Part shown: piece by piece, positions 8,028 through 17,144 of the stretch
How positions within the stretch are numbered: the stretch's first letter is position 1
How the letters are laid out: every line of letters starts with the position of its first letter
Assembly (NCBI GenBank): GCA_964537685.1
Contig: CAZICM010000027.1
Coordinates: forward strand, 53,211-117,210
Source: CAZICM01 sp964537685
GTDB taxonomy: Bacteria > Myxococcota_A > Polyangia > Polyangiales > Polyangiaceae
DNA length: 64,000 nucleotides
Direction of reading: 5' to 3'
Notes under the pieces: model-generated
Seen by the model: only the letters and a program-made list of their open reading frames with translations
What the model was told of the DNA's origin: nothing
Database searches by the model: none
Position numbers and translations under genes: made by a program

Positions 8028-9142
8028 GCGTTCTTGTCAATCTCGATCATGCCGCCGAAGTTGTGGTTTCCCATCTGGGCGCGGCTCCTTGTGCCGTTGC
8101 CGCCGCGGCCCGCGAAGGAGGAGCCCGGGGAATTGGCTCTTTTGGCCGTTTGAGTCATGCCCCCGATGCGCCTTCGGCTTCAGCCGAAACGATTTTTGAT
8201 TTGGCCTCGGTCACCAAGCCCATCACGGCCCTCACGCTGGCCAGGCTTCAAAAAAAGGGCGTTCTTCACCGGGACGAGCCTCTATGCGCCTGTATTCCCG
8301 AGCTGGAAGATACGCCTTCCGGCCGCATTCCCTTGGATTTGCTGGCCTCTCACCGGTCTGGACTCGATGGTCACCGGCCGCTCTATGCTCCGCTCACCGA
8401 AGGTAAACAGGTGGACCGGACCCAGGCCCTTCGCACCGCCGCCCAAGCCCGCCGCCCCGAATGTCAGGGCGATCCTCCCGATGCCGAAGGGTTTGCGCCC
8501 ATTTACAGCGATTTGGGCTACTTGCTCTTGGGGGAATGCATGGCACGCCGCGCCCAATTGCCTTTGGACGAGCTTTTTCGCCGCGAAGTCTTGGCTCCCT
8601 TGGGACTTCGCATCGACTCGGCCCGCCTCTTTGCCCAGCGCGAGCCGAATTTCACTCAAATTACGGCGCCGACGGAGCATGTTCCCTTCCGGGGAGGCGT
8701 TGTCCAGGCCCAAGTCCACGATGAAAACGCCTGGGCCATGAGCGAAACGGGGGCATCAGGCCATGCAGGACTCTTTGGCGATGCGCCCTCGGTGCTTGCG
8801 CTGGGCCTCGCCATCATTCAAGCGCTTCGCAATCAGCTTCCCGCGTTTCTGGACGCCAACGACATGCATCCTCTGGTTCGAAAGCGCCCAGGAGGCTCGC
8901 ACCGGGCCGGTTTTGATAGCCGGAGTGGAGATGCTCCCAGTTCGGGCGCCTATTTTGGACCCGGCACCATCGGCCATTTAGGATTCACAGGCACCAGCGT
9001 TTGGCTCGATCCCGCGCTTGGCTTATGCGCGGTACTTTTAAGCAACCGCGTTCACCCCACGCGCAACACCGACCTCATCAAGAAAGCCAGACCAGCCGCC
9101 TACGATGCGATGATCTTGGCCCTTCAGAACCATTCAGGCTAG
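8024..9142 (+). CDS. Serine hydrolase of the beta-lactamase / penicillin-binding-like (class C) family
   Basis: 372 residues. The catalytic SxxK is SVTK (Ser62, Lys65) within FDLASVTKPITAL, a standard context for this superfamily. The second motif appears as YSDLGYLLLGE (Tyr161-Ser-Asp163), where Asp replaces the usual Asn, and SGHAGLFG resembles the following conserved segment. Members include esterases, D-aminopeptidases and beta-lactamases, so substrate cannot be assigned. No signal peptide is evident, pointing to a cytoplasmic enzyme. ATGA overlap with the preceding lipoprotein gene and 8 bp to the UbiB-like gene indicate one operon. Confidence 0.75.
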   Translation: MSVLVNLDHAAEVVVSHLGAAPCAVAAAAREGGARGIGSFGRLSHAPDAPSASAETIFDLASVTKPITALTLARLQKKGVLHRDEPLCACIPELEDTPSGRIPLDLLASHRSGLDGHRPLYAPLTEGKQVDRTQALRTAAQARRPECQGDPPDAEGFAPIYSDLGYLLLGECMARRAQLPLDELFRREVLAPLGLRIDSARLFAQREPNFTQITAPTEHVPFRGGVVQAQVHDENAWAMSETGASGHAGLFGDAPSVLALGLAIIQALRNQLPAFLDANDMHPLVRKRPGGSHRAGFDSRSGDAPSSGAYFGPGTIGHLGFTGTSVWLDPALGLCAVLLSNRVHPTRNTDLIKKARPAAYDAMILALQNHSG

Positions 9143-9150
9143 GCTGCGCC

Positions 9151-10863
9151 ATGGCCAACACCCTAGCCGCCCCCGTATCGAAAGGCTTAAGCCCGCCCGC
9201 GCGGCGGCACAACAAAGCCACGCAAAGCCTTCGGTTTATACGCGCCTACCACACAACCTTCGTCGTATTGGGCAGCTATCTTTGGTTTTTCTTTCTCCGC
9301 CGCCTCTTTGGCCATGCCTGGGGCGATGCCCGCATGGCCGATCTCCACGCCAAAAATGCCCGCCGTGTCGAGCGCACCATTGTCGAACTTCAAGGTTTGT
9401 TTATCAAAGTCGGCCAATTGCTTAGCATTATGGCCAATTTCCTGCCCGCTCAGTTTCGTTCGGGCCTAGAAGGCTTGCAAGATCAAGTTCCTCCCCGCCC
9501 CTTTGATGAGATTAAATCCCGCATTGAATCCGAATTGGGCCGGCCTGTTCAAGAACTCTTTAAAACCCTGCGCGAAGAACCTATCGCCAGCGCTTCCCTG
9601 GGCCAAGTTCACGAAGCGTATTTACCCGACGGCACCCATGTCGCCGTTAAAGTCCAGCATACCGATATCGACGAAATTGTACGCCTCGACTTGCTTACCA
9701 TCCGGCGCATTATGGCGCTGGTCACGATATTTGTGCCCGTCCAGGGCCTAGATTCATACTACCGCGAAGTGCGGACGATGATTTTAGAGGAGCTCGATTT
9801 TGAGCGCGAAGCCCAAAACATCGCGAGAATTTCAAAAAACTTCGAGCAAAACAAAAGCGTCCGTTTTCCCACGCCCCTGCCTTCGCTATCGACGCGGCGG
9901 GTCTTAACCAGCCATTTTGTGGAAGGCACCAAAGTCGGCGATATTTTATCGCTCGATCAAGCCGGTATCGATCGCAAGGCGCTGGCCAAGCATATTGTCG
10001 AGGTCTTTTGCCAGCAAATTTTTATCGATGGCATTTATCACGCCGATCCTCATCCTGGCAATATGCTGGTGGGCAAAGACGGCGCGCTTATTTTATTGGA
10101 TTTTGGAGCCGTCGCCGAGCTATCGCCTCAAATGCGCGAAGGTATCCCCGAATTTTTAGAAGGCGTCATACGGCGGGATACCGAGCAAATTATCAAAGCC
10201 CTGCGGCGCATGGGATTTTTATCGAGAACGGGCGACGCCGATGTCAGCGAAAAAGTAATCGAGTTTTTTCATCAGCGCTTTCAAGAAGAAATCAAAATTG
10301 AAAGCTTTAATTTAAAAGATATCAAGCTCGATCCCCAGCGGGGCATTGAAAACCTGATCGATTTGCGCAAAATGAATATAGGCTTGCGCGAACTATCGGG
10401 CGCCTTTTACGTACCGAGGGATTTTGTATTGCTGGAGCGGACGGTTTTATTGCTCACGGGCGTCTGCACCCAGCTCGATCCGGACATGAGCCCGATGGAT
10501 GTCATCCGGCCTTATTTACAAGACTTTGTTTTAGGCAACCGGGACTTTGCCCAGATAGCGCTGGAAGCGGCCAAGGATATGGCCTTAAAGGCGATCACGC
10601 TGCCTGAAGACATACGCAAATACCTTCAGCGGGCCAACCGGGGCGAGGCCGAGGTGCGGGTGCGGGGCCTGATGCAGGCTTCGCGTATGATGTATGCGGG
10701 CGTGCGCCAGGTGATTTTAACCTTGCTATGCATTGCGGGAGCCTATGGCGCGCTGGAGCTGTATTTGGCCGGGCATCTGCTGCTCGCTCAATATGCGCTT
10801 GGTTTTTCGGGGGCGATGGCTTTGTTTTTGTTGTTGAGTATGCTGCTCACCAAAACACGATGA
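9151..10863 (+). CDS. ABC1/UbiB-family atypical protein kinase-like protein
   Basis: ATG 9151 is chosen because the longer frame would overlap the hydrolase gene. The 570-residue product has the family signature KxGQ (KVGQ, residues 86-89), the A-rich loop ASASLGQVHEA, a VAVKVQ lysine (Lys167), DPHPGNMLV and DFGAV. Two hydrophobic helices close the C-terminus, as in membrane-associated UbiB proteins. UbiB/ABC1 members are ATPases needed for isoprenoid quinone synthesis or lipid handling. Co-transcription with a multiheme cytochrome would fit a respiratory role, but that is inference. It ends 3 bp before the converging histidine kinase gene. Confidence 0.85.
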   Translation: MANTLAAPVSKGLSPPARRHNKATQSLRFIRAYHTTFVVLGSYLWFFFLRRLFGHAWGDARMADLHAKNARRVERTIVELQGLFIKVGQLLSIMANFLPAQFRSGLEGLQDQVPPRPFDEIKSRIESELGRPVQELFKTLREEPIASASLGQVHEAYLPDGTHVAVKVQHTDIDEIVRLDLLTIRRIMALVTIFVPVQGLDSYYREVRTMILEELDFEREAQNIARISKNFEQNKSVRFPTPLPSLSTRRVLTSHFVEGTKVGDILSLDQAGIDRKALAKHIVEVFCQQIFIDGIYHADPHPGNMLVGKDGALILLDFGAVAELSPQMREGIPEFLEGVIRRDTEQIIKALRRMGFLSRTGDADVSEKVIEFFHQRFQEEIKIESFNLKDIKLDPQRGIENLIDLRKMNIGLRELSGAFYVPRDFVLLERTVLLLTGVCTQLDPDMSPMDVIRPYLQDFVLGNRDFAQIALEAAKDMALKAITLPEDIRKYLQRANRGEAEVRVRGLMQASRMMYAGVRQVILTLLCIAGAYGALELYLAGHLLLAQYALGFSGAMALFLLLSMLLTKTR

Positions 10864-10866
10864 TAT

Positions 10867-13800
10867 CTACCCCGAAAGCGGAATCCTCACCCTAAAAATC
10901 GTCCCCTCCCCCACCTTCGAATCCACTTCAATCTCACCCTTCGCCCGCCGCACGACCCCGTGCACCGTCGAAAGCCCCAACCCCCGCCCCTTCGCCTTCG
11001 TCGTGTAAAATGGATCGAATATACGCCCCTTCGCCTCTTCGCTTATCCCCTTGCCCGTGTCCTCCACCCACAATGCCCAGTTCTTTTCCGTCTTCGCCGT
11101 CACCACCGAGATCCGCCCAGCCCGCCCCTCCAGCGCATCCGAGGCATTGATCACCAAATTCATCACCACTTGCCTCAATTGGCTCGGATCAATCTCGATC
11201 GTCGCCCTCTCAGGCGACATGTCCACCACCAATTCCGCATCCTTGTGAATATTTCTCGATATCAGCGATAGCGTGTCTTTCACCAGCGCATCCGGATCGA
11301 CCCTCTCCACCACAAAGCGTCCCTTCCCCGCAAACGCCAGCAGTTGATTCACCAGCTCCTTCATCCGGCTCGCCGATACCTCGATCGTCTTCAGCGACTC
11401 CCATAGCGCCGTCCCCTCAGTCACTTCTTCCCGAACTACGCTCGCTTCCAGCAATACACCCATCAATATATTGTTAAAATCATGCGCAATGCCCCCAGCC
11501 AAGACCCCCACACTCTCCAATCGCTGGGACATCATCATCCGCTCTTCCATCTTTAGCCGAGATTCCTCCGCCAGCACCTGTTCGGTGATATCCTGGCCTA
11601 TACTCATATAGCCAACAATTTCCCCATCCCGGCCCACAATGGGAGCCGCTTCAAACCGGACCAGCCGGATTTCCCCCGACTTGCGCCTGAGCCTCGCTTC
11701 GCTTACAACCAGCTCCCCCGTCCGAAGCCGCTCACCCATCTTTTGGATGGCCCCGGGATCTTTTGGGGGATCCGCCAAAAACATAAAATCAGACTTGCCC
11801 CTCACCTCGTCCAGCGAATAGCCCGTCAGATGCTCGCAAGCCTTGTTCACCCATTCCAAATTAAAATTCCGGTCCCGAAGCAGTACCGCGTTGGATGTCG
11901 TCCGAACCACCATCGCCAGCTTCTCAAGCTCCTCTTCCATCTCCTTTTCGCGGGTAATGTCCGACATCGCCCCCACAATACGGAGAGGTACCCCCTCGGC
12001 ATCGCGCAGAACCACCTTGGAGCGGGTTCGAATCCAGATCCAATGCCCATCGCCATGCTTGCACCGGTATTTGAACTCCGCGAAATCTTGGCCACCTTTC
12101 GAAAAGTAGTGCTGCCTCTCCTCCAGCATCCTTGGCAGATCGTCGGGATGACAATTGCGGACCCACTCCTCATGCGTAAACGCAAGACTTCCCTCGGACC
12201 GGCCCAAAATTTCCAGCATCCTCGGTGAGCTAAACAGGGCCCCCGTTTCCATATTCAAATCCCAAAAGGCATCCAGCGTGCTCTCAAACGCTAAACGCAG
12301 GCGTTCCTCGCTTTTGGCCAAGGCTTCCTCGGCCCGCTTGCGCTGGGTGATATCCTGGCCAATGCTCGCATAACCCACCAGTTCACCCCGGGCATTCCGA
12401 ATCGGCCCTATTTCAATGCGAAGGGTGCGGCGTTCTCCCCGCGTATTGGTCATGCATAGGTCCGCCGCCGCCCTCTCCCCGGCCAATGCGCGCTCGGTTA
12501 ATTGGGCCACCGCGTCGGGATCGCCCTGGGGATCCTCCAGCTTCCAAAACCCAAAATTCCCCTTCACTTCCTCCAAGGTATACCCGGTGATCCGCGTAAA
12601 AGAATCATTCACCCATTCAATCTTAAAATTCCGGTCCCGGAGCACCACCGCATTGCTGGTTGTGCGTACCACCAACGCCAGCTTTTCAAGCTCCTCCTCC
12701 ATCTGCTTTTCATGGCTAATGTCCGATGTCGCTCCCACAATCCGCAGCGGATTGCCCTCGGCATCCCACGCTACAACCTTGGCCCGGGTATGGGTCCATA
12801 TATAATGGCCATCTTGGTGTCTTGATCGAGATTTGATCTCCGCGACACCAGGACCATGTATTGAGAACAAATCCAGCCAAGCTTTCGTCGCCCGTTCTAA
12901 ATCATCGGGATGACAACACTGCTTCCATTGCTCGAAGGTATATTCAAACTCCGTTTCGGGGAACCCCAGCATCAAGGGTAATCTTTGCGTTCCAATCGCC
13001 CGATCTGTGACCACATCATAGTCCCATACCGCATCTTTGGTCACCTCAAACGCCAAACGCAGGCGCTCCTCGCTCGCCGCCAAGGCTTCCTCGGCCCGCT
13101 TGCGTTCGGTGACATCCTGCCCAATGCTCGCATAACCCACCAGTTCACCCCGGGCATTTCGAATCGGCCCGACTTCAACGCGAATGGCATGGGGCTCTCC
13201 CCGTCTATCGGTCATGCATAGGTCCGCCGACACCCTTTCCCCAGCCAGTACGCGCGCATTTAACTTGCCCACAGCGTCGGGAGCGCCCTGGGGATCCTCC
13301 AGCTTCCACAACCCAAAATTCCCCTTCACCTCCTCCAAGGTATACCCGCAGATCCGTGTAAAAGAATCATTCACCCATTCAATCTTAAAATTCCGGTCCC
13401 GGAGCACCACCGCATTGCTGGTTGCGCGAACCACCATCGCCAGCTTTTCAAGCTCGTCCTCCATCTCGACCTGCCTGGTCACATCCGTGTCCGCGCCCAC
13501 CACTCTCCAAGGCTCGCCCGTCACAGGGTCTCGCTCCACAATCTTGGCCCGGGTGCGTATCCACACCCAATGCCCATCCTTGTGCCGCATGCGCAGCCGC
13601 GTATCCACCAAAGGGAGCTTGCCCGCCGCATGTTCAGCAAGCAAGGCTTGCCCCTGGGCTAAATCCTCGGGGTGATATAGCTCCATGCAGTTTTCAATGC
13701 GCTTGGGTATCTCGTCCTGGGTATAGCCCAGCATTTCCGCATCGCGATCGGAGAAGATGACGTTACCCGATTGAAAATCCCATTCCCAAAAGCCATCTTC

Positions 13801-14289
13801 ACTGTTCTCAAAGGCCCGGCGCAAGGGTCCTATATCGTTGGGGTCCGCTTTCTTCCATGCCAAGGCCAAATCCAGGGCGGAGCTGGCCACATCGATTTCA
13901 TCAGAGGCATGATCGGGCACACTTCCTTCAAGGATAAGCTGGACCGTGGGACGCCCCTGTTTATGCCGGAGATCGAATACAGTGTGGGGAAGATGGGCCT
14001 TGGCTCGGCGCTTAAGCGATATAGGATGTGTTTGTGGGCCCAAGGCCGGTATTTGGGATGGATGTGGGAAGGTGTATAAAACAGCGGGAGGGGTAAGGGT
14101 GGTATCCACCAGCGAAGCCTTGGGGATATCCCATTGGACACATATAGCTTGAAGCAACAAATGGATATTGACAGCGGGATCGCCGCCCTGGGCCATCTGC
14201 CGCTGAAGGCGGGCAGTGGCTTGAAGGACCGACGGGGTGGGGTCCTTGACACTAGGCGCGGGGCGATGCCGCAGGTGCTGCTGCTTCAT
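10867..14289 (-). CDS. Hybrid-less sensor histidine kinase with six PAS domains
   Basis: 1140 residues, no transmembrane segment seen, so a cytoplasmic sensor. An N-terminal region (1-150) of unclear fold is followed by six PAS domains at about 155-277, 282-402, 405-530, 535-655, 658-785 and 790-908. They form three A-B pairs: A domains carry HPDDL and GHWIWIRTR-type motifs, B domains carry TSNAVVLRDRNF and GYASIGQD. B1 and B2 are nearly identical. The kinase core has an H-box (GGIAHDFNN, His936), an N-box (NLVINASDAL) and G-boxes (DTGKGIS, GRGLGLS), a NtrB-like class. No receiver domain or partner regulator gene is adjacent. The start is supported by AAGGGGGA upstream. Confidence 0.88.
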   Translation of the reverse strand: MKQQHLRHRPAPSVKDPTPSVLQATARLQRQMAQGGDPAVNIHLLLQAICVQWDIPKASLVDTTLTPPAVLYTFPHPSQIPALGPQTHPISLKRRAKAHLPHTVFDLRHKQGRPTVQLILEGSVPDHASDEIDVASSALDLALAWKKADPNDIGPLRRAFENSEDGFWEWDFQSGNVIFSDRDAEMLGYTQDEIPKRIENCMELYHPEDLAQGQALLAEHAAGKLPLVDTRLRMRHKDGHWVWIRTRAKIVERDPVTGEPWRVVGADTDVTRQVEMEDELEKLAMVVRATSNAVVLRDRNFKIEWVNDSFTRICGYTLEEVKGNFGLWKLEDPQGAPDAVGKLNARVLAGERVSADLCMTDRRGEPHAIRVEVGPIRNARGELVGYASIGQDVTERKRAEEALAASEERLRLAFEVTKDAVWDYDVVTDRAIGTQRLPLMLGFPETEFEYTFEQWKQCCHPDDLERATKAWLDLFSIHGPGVAEIKSRSRHQDGHYIWTHTRAKVVAWDAEGNPLRIVGATSDISHEKQMEEELEKLALVVRTTSNAVVLRDRNFKIEWVNDSFTRITGYTLEEVKGNFGFWKLEDPQGDPDAVAQLTERALAGERAAADLCMTNTRGERRTLRIEIGPIRNARGELVGYASIGQDITQRKRAEEALAKSEERLRLAFESTLDAFWDLNMETGALFSSPRMLEILGRSEGSLAFTHEEWVRNCHPDDLPRMLEERQHYFSKGGQDFAEFKYRCKHGDGHWIWIRTRSKVVLRDAEGVPLRIVGAMSDITREKEMEEELEKLAMVVRTTSNAVLLRDRNFNLEWVNKACEHLTGYSLDEVRGKSDFMFLADPPKDPGAIQKMGERLRTGELVVSEARLRRKSGEIRLVRFEAAPIVGRDGEIVGYMSIGQDITEQVLAEESRLKMEERMMMSQRLESVGVLAGGIAHDFNNILMGVLLEASVVREEVTEGTALWESLKTIEVSASRMKELVNQLLAFAGKGRFVVERVDPDALVKDTLSLISRNIHKDAELVVDMSPERATIEIDPSQLRQVVMNLVINASDALEGRAGRISVVTAKTEKNWALWVEDTGKGISEEAKGRIFDPFYTTKAKGRGLGLSTVHGVVRRAKGEIEVDSKVGEGTIFRVRIPLSG

Positions 14290-14491
14290 TAGAAAAATCC
14301 CCCTTGAAACCCTCCTAAACGAGGTCCTTTCGCAATCTGCTGAACGGCATAGCTTCTCTCAGCTTGTAGGAATGCGCAAGAGGACGATAAAGGGGTGGAT
14401 GTGTTTTTTTATGGGATGGTTACGTGGCGTTTATGGGACCCAAAAGGGTAGCAAGGACGAGATATTTCGGGGAGGGGGAAGGGGGGAGGGT

Positions 14492-15286
14492 TTATTCTGG
14501 GTCGGCGAAAGGCTCTGGACCGGGACCTGGGGCTTCGGCGACCAGCTCGGAGGGCGTCGATGGGGGGCCATCGGGTTTGGGCTCGCGTTTATCGGCCTGG
14601 GCGGCCCTATGTTCATCGATAGGGCGGAGGGCATGGCGGACGATGGCCTGAGAGGATTCGCCGTCATCGAACATGGCGACGATTTGGATGGCATACTGTA
14701 CAATCGCTTTACCCAGGGCACGAAGGGGCGAGGACAGATTCACGGGTTCGGGGGATTTCAAGGGTTGAGTAATTCCCAGGGCTTGACCATAGAGGGCGTG
14801 GGATTTTTGGAGTTCGTCGAAGAATTCTGGACCGGCGATAGAGACGAGTTCTGGGGCGAGCTGTTGAGCGGAGATCAGAGCGAGGCGATTTTCGGCTTCG
14901 GCCCATTGAGCATTGTAGGTGGAGGTCAAGAAAGCGAGACCATCTGGGAAGACGATAGTGAGGAGTTGGGCGGCGCGTTGAGCGGCAGGATATTCGTCAT
15001 GAGGGAGCCTGGCATAAGCATCGAGGCGGTCGAAGAGGGCGCCCCAGGCGTTATCGGCGCGGACATCGGCGGGTCGTTTATCTGGGGATTTGGAAGCGGA
15101 GAGGCTTAGTTGCCAGGCATTTTTGAGATTGTTGAGGGCGGCGGATAATTTTTTTTCGGCTTTTCGGACATGGGAAGGGGGGGATTTGGGGGAGGCGCTC
15201 AAGAGGGCGGTACCCAGGGCGATACCCGAGGGGACATCCATGATGGGCGGGCGGACGTAGGGGCTGGGGTCGAAGTCGTCGGACAT
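14492..15286 (-). CDS. Hypothetical protein with Pro-rich tail
   Basis: 264 residues, cytoplasmic by appearance (no signal peptide or membrane segment). The body (about 40-220) is Ala/Leu-rich and predicted helical, with motifs such as ADNAWGALFDRLDAYARLP and ALGKAIVQYAIQIVAMFD; the tail is Pro/Glu-rich and probably disordered. I do not recognise a family. It lies 202 bp upstream (in transcription sense, downstream) of the histidine kinase start on the same strand and 34 bp after the TOPRIM-like gene, so it could belong to either transcription unit. The 14290-14491 stretch between it and the kinase gene shows no other feature. Confidence 0.55.
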   Translation of the reverse strand: MSDDFDPSPYVRPPIMDVPSGIALGTALLSASPKSPPSHVRKAEKKLSAALNNLKNAWQLSLSASKSPDKRPADVRADNAWGALFDRLDAYARLPHDEYPAAQRAAQLLTIVFPDGLAFLTSTYNAQWAEAENRLALISAQQLAPELVSIAGPEFFDELQKSHALYGQALGITQPLKSPEPVNLSSPLRALGKAIVQYAIQIVAMFDDGESSQAIVRHALRPIDEHRAAQADKREPKPDGPPSTPSELVAEAPGPGPEPFADPE

Positions 15287-15319
15287 GGGCGGGGAGGATA
15301 TAGCAAAAGAAACGGGAGT

Positions 15320-15931
15320 TTAAGCCGAAATCCAAGGGGCCAATTGTTCTTCGAAGAGTCGGAAGGAAGGGCGGTGCCGGAGGATATCGAGGGCGTTTGG
15401 TTTTTGGATTTGTTCTAGAGCGAGTTTGATTCTTATTTCTTCGGGAGGGAGGGGTTGTCCAAAGAATTTTCGTTTGAGAAATTTTCGATCGAATTGGCGT
15501 TCGGGCAGGGAGCCCATATCGTCGCCGCGCAGGACGAGAAGCCAGGTTTCAAGGGTTTGGACAGGGACGGCGAGCGCGTGAAAGAAGCCGGGTTGCTTCC
15601 AGGAAGAGGGAAGGGCGAGGTGGTGGAGGAGGCAATGGGCGCAGCCGTCGTCGATATTTTGAGCTTGTTGTGTGGGAATATGGGTGGGTTGATGCTGGAG
15701 GCGGCGTGTTGAACCGCCGTCATTATCGATAGCGAGCAGGGCATGACGGATGCCTTGTTGGGCGGCCCGTTCGAGGTGGAGCGGCGCGGTTCTTAGAATG
15801 CTTCTCCAGCCTTGGAAGCTGTGCTCGCTAGGCCAAATCTCAATGGGCACATTGAGAATGGGTTCCATGAAAGCTTTGTAGATCCCGGCATCGAAGCGAT
15901 TGTTTTCGGTGGCGAAGGCGACGGGAATCAT
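15320..15931 (-). CDS. Small TOPRIM-like (DUF4276/RloB-like) protein, partner of an AAA ATPase
   Basis: 203 residues. The layout suggests a TOPRIM fold: an N-terminal strand followed by a Glu (VAFATENN, Glu9), then HALLAIDNDGG with a DxD (Asp69, Asp71), then VQTLETWLL with a Glu (Glu128) like the acidic residue of DUF4276 proteins. Those residues coordinate metal in TOPRIM nucleases. The ATG overlaps the stop of the upstream ATPase gene by 4 bp, so expression is coupled. ATPase plus TOPRIM pairs include several anti-phage or toxin-like modules (for example PARIS and RloAB-type). Family assignment is tentative because overall similarity was judged by motif only. Confidence 0.5.
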   Translation of the reverse strand: MIPVAFATENNRFDAGIYKAFMEPILNVPIEIWPSEHSFQGWRSILRTAPLHLERAAQQGIRHALLAIDNDGGSTRRLQHQPTHIPTQQAQNIDDGCAHCLLHHLALPSSWKQPGFFHALAVPVQTLETWLLVLRGDDMGSLPERQFDRKFLKRKFFGQPLPPEEIRIKLALEQIQKPNALDILRHRPSFRLFEEQLAPWISA

Positions 15932-17064
15932 GGGCGGGAATCGTTAAAGAAGCCGCCGGCCAAGAGATCGCCGGGCATGTTGGTATGCAGGGCATCGACG
16001 AGTTCTGGGCGCTCGGAGAGCGGGGTGACGAGGGTGCCTTCGGGGCCTCTTCGGAAGAGGAGGATGGATTCGGGTTCGTCACGGAATTCGTTGAGGAAAA
16101 TAGGCGAATGGGTGGCGATGACGAATTGGCATTTTTTGCTGGTATAGACGCGGCGGAAGAGTTCGACGATTTCGTGAAGGCGGAGGGGATGGAGGAAGTG
16201 TTCGGGTTCTTCGATAAAAATGACGGAACCCGGTTCGGCTTCGACGGCGTGCATAGCGAGCGCGGTGAATACAAGGAGACCATCGGAGCTGTATTTGGCC
16301 TCGAAGCGCTCGCCGTTGGTCTGCTGAAACCAGAGGCGATAATGTGGTCCAGACGCTTGACGCGGCTCGTTGGGCGCGGGCATCGAAAGCACATGGCGAA
16401 AGCCGGGAATGCATTTTCGTAAAAAATCTTCGAGCTCTTCGGCCTTTTCGGGGAAGGCCGAGCGCCAATAACTGAGGACAGAGGCTGTATGAGAACCATC
16501 GCGGCCCAGCTTGGGCGTTTCAGCGAAGGGCGCGTCCGCGCGTATTGCAGGAACGTATAAACGTACTTCCCGCGATTCGATGAGGGCTTGAGTAATCGGC
16601 CGGAACTCAGGCGTGTTGTGATGTGCCCATCGAAGCCGGAAAAAGTGATCGCTCGGCGTTACAGGGAAACCCACCGCATGAAAGTCGAGGGGGGCTCCTT
16701 TTCCCTGAGCATCCTTTAGAACCTCGCTCAGCGTCTTGAACTCAATCGCGTAGCCAGGCTTGTTGTGCTTTTGGAGGGTCGTCGCGTACTCGCCGATATC
16801 GGATTTCCAAGCGATTTGAAGCGTTCCATCCCCTGTCGGCGGCCTGAAGACGAGATTCTGGGCACCCCCCGCCCGCACCATCGCGTCATACACATACTGA
16901 GTGCTCAGATTGCCGACGGCAAATTCCCTAAACAGCGCTCCCACCGACAAAAAACACGATTTTCCCGAGTCATTCGGCCCCACCAACACCGACATCGCCT
17001 CGAGAGGAACGGTCTGTTTCACTCCAAAGCTTCGAAAATTCTGAAGCGTGATCGACTGAATCAT
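15928..17064 (-). CDS. AAA/ABC-type ATPase of the RecF/OLD-like (AAA_15/AAA_21) group
   Basis: 378 residues. It opens with ITLQNFRSFG, typical of SMC/RecF-like ATPases, followed by Walker A GPNDSGKS (residues 29-36). A signature-like YSSDGLLVFTALA (258-270), Walker B VIFIEEPEHFLHP (281-293) and a His-switch ATHSP (His319) complete an ABC-type site. It has no C-terminal TOPRIM of its own; that function seems to be supplied by the coupled downstream gene. Such stand-alone ATPases often act as sensors in prokaryotic defence systems. The upstream neighbour is a divergent coiled-coil protein 80 bp away. Confidence 0.8.
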   Translation of the reverse strand: MIQSITLQNFRSFGVKQTVPLEAMSVLVGPNDSGKSCFLSVGALFREFAVGNLSTQYVYDAMVRAGGAQNLVFRPPTGDGTLQIAWKSDIGEYATTLQKHNKPGYAIEFKTLSEVLKDAQGKGAPLDFHAVGFPVTPSDHFFRLRWAHHNTPEFRPITQALIESREVRLYVPAIRADAPFAETPKLGRDGSHTASVLSYWRSAFPEKAEELEDFLRKCIPGFRHVLSMPAPNEPRQASGPHYRLWFQQTNGERFEAKYSSDGLLVFTALAMHAVEAEPGSVIFIEEPEHFLHPLRLHEIVELFRRVYTSKKCQFVIATHSPIFLNEFRDEPESILLFRRGPEGTLVTPLSERPELVDALHTNMPGDLLAGGFFNDSRP

Positions 17065-17144
17065 CGGGCACCCGCGTAAACAAATCCGGCAACGGCCAGA
17101 TGCGCCAAATACACCACAACCCTTGATCCCGCGCCTCCAAAGTG

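Noticed and set aside
14237..15109. Plus-strand 290-codon frame rich in Gly and Phe
   Set aside because: Antisense to the 264-residue gene and to the start of the PAS kinase; composition is that of a shadow frame and there is no family motif.
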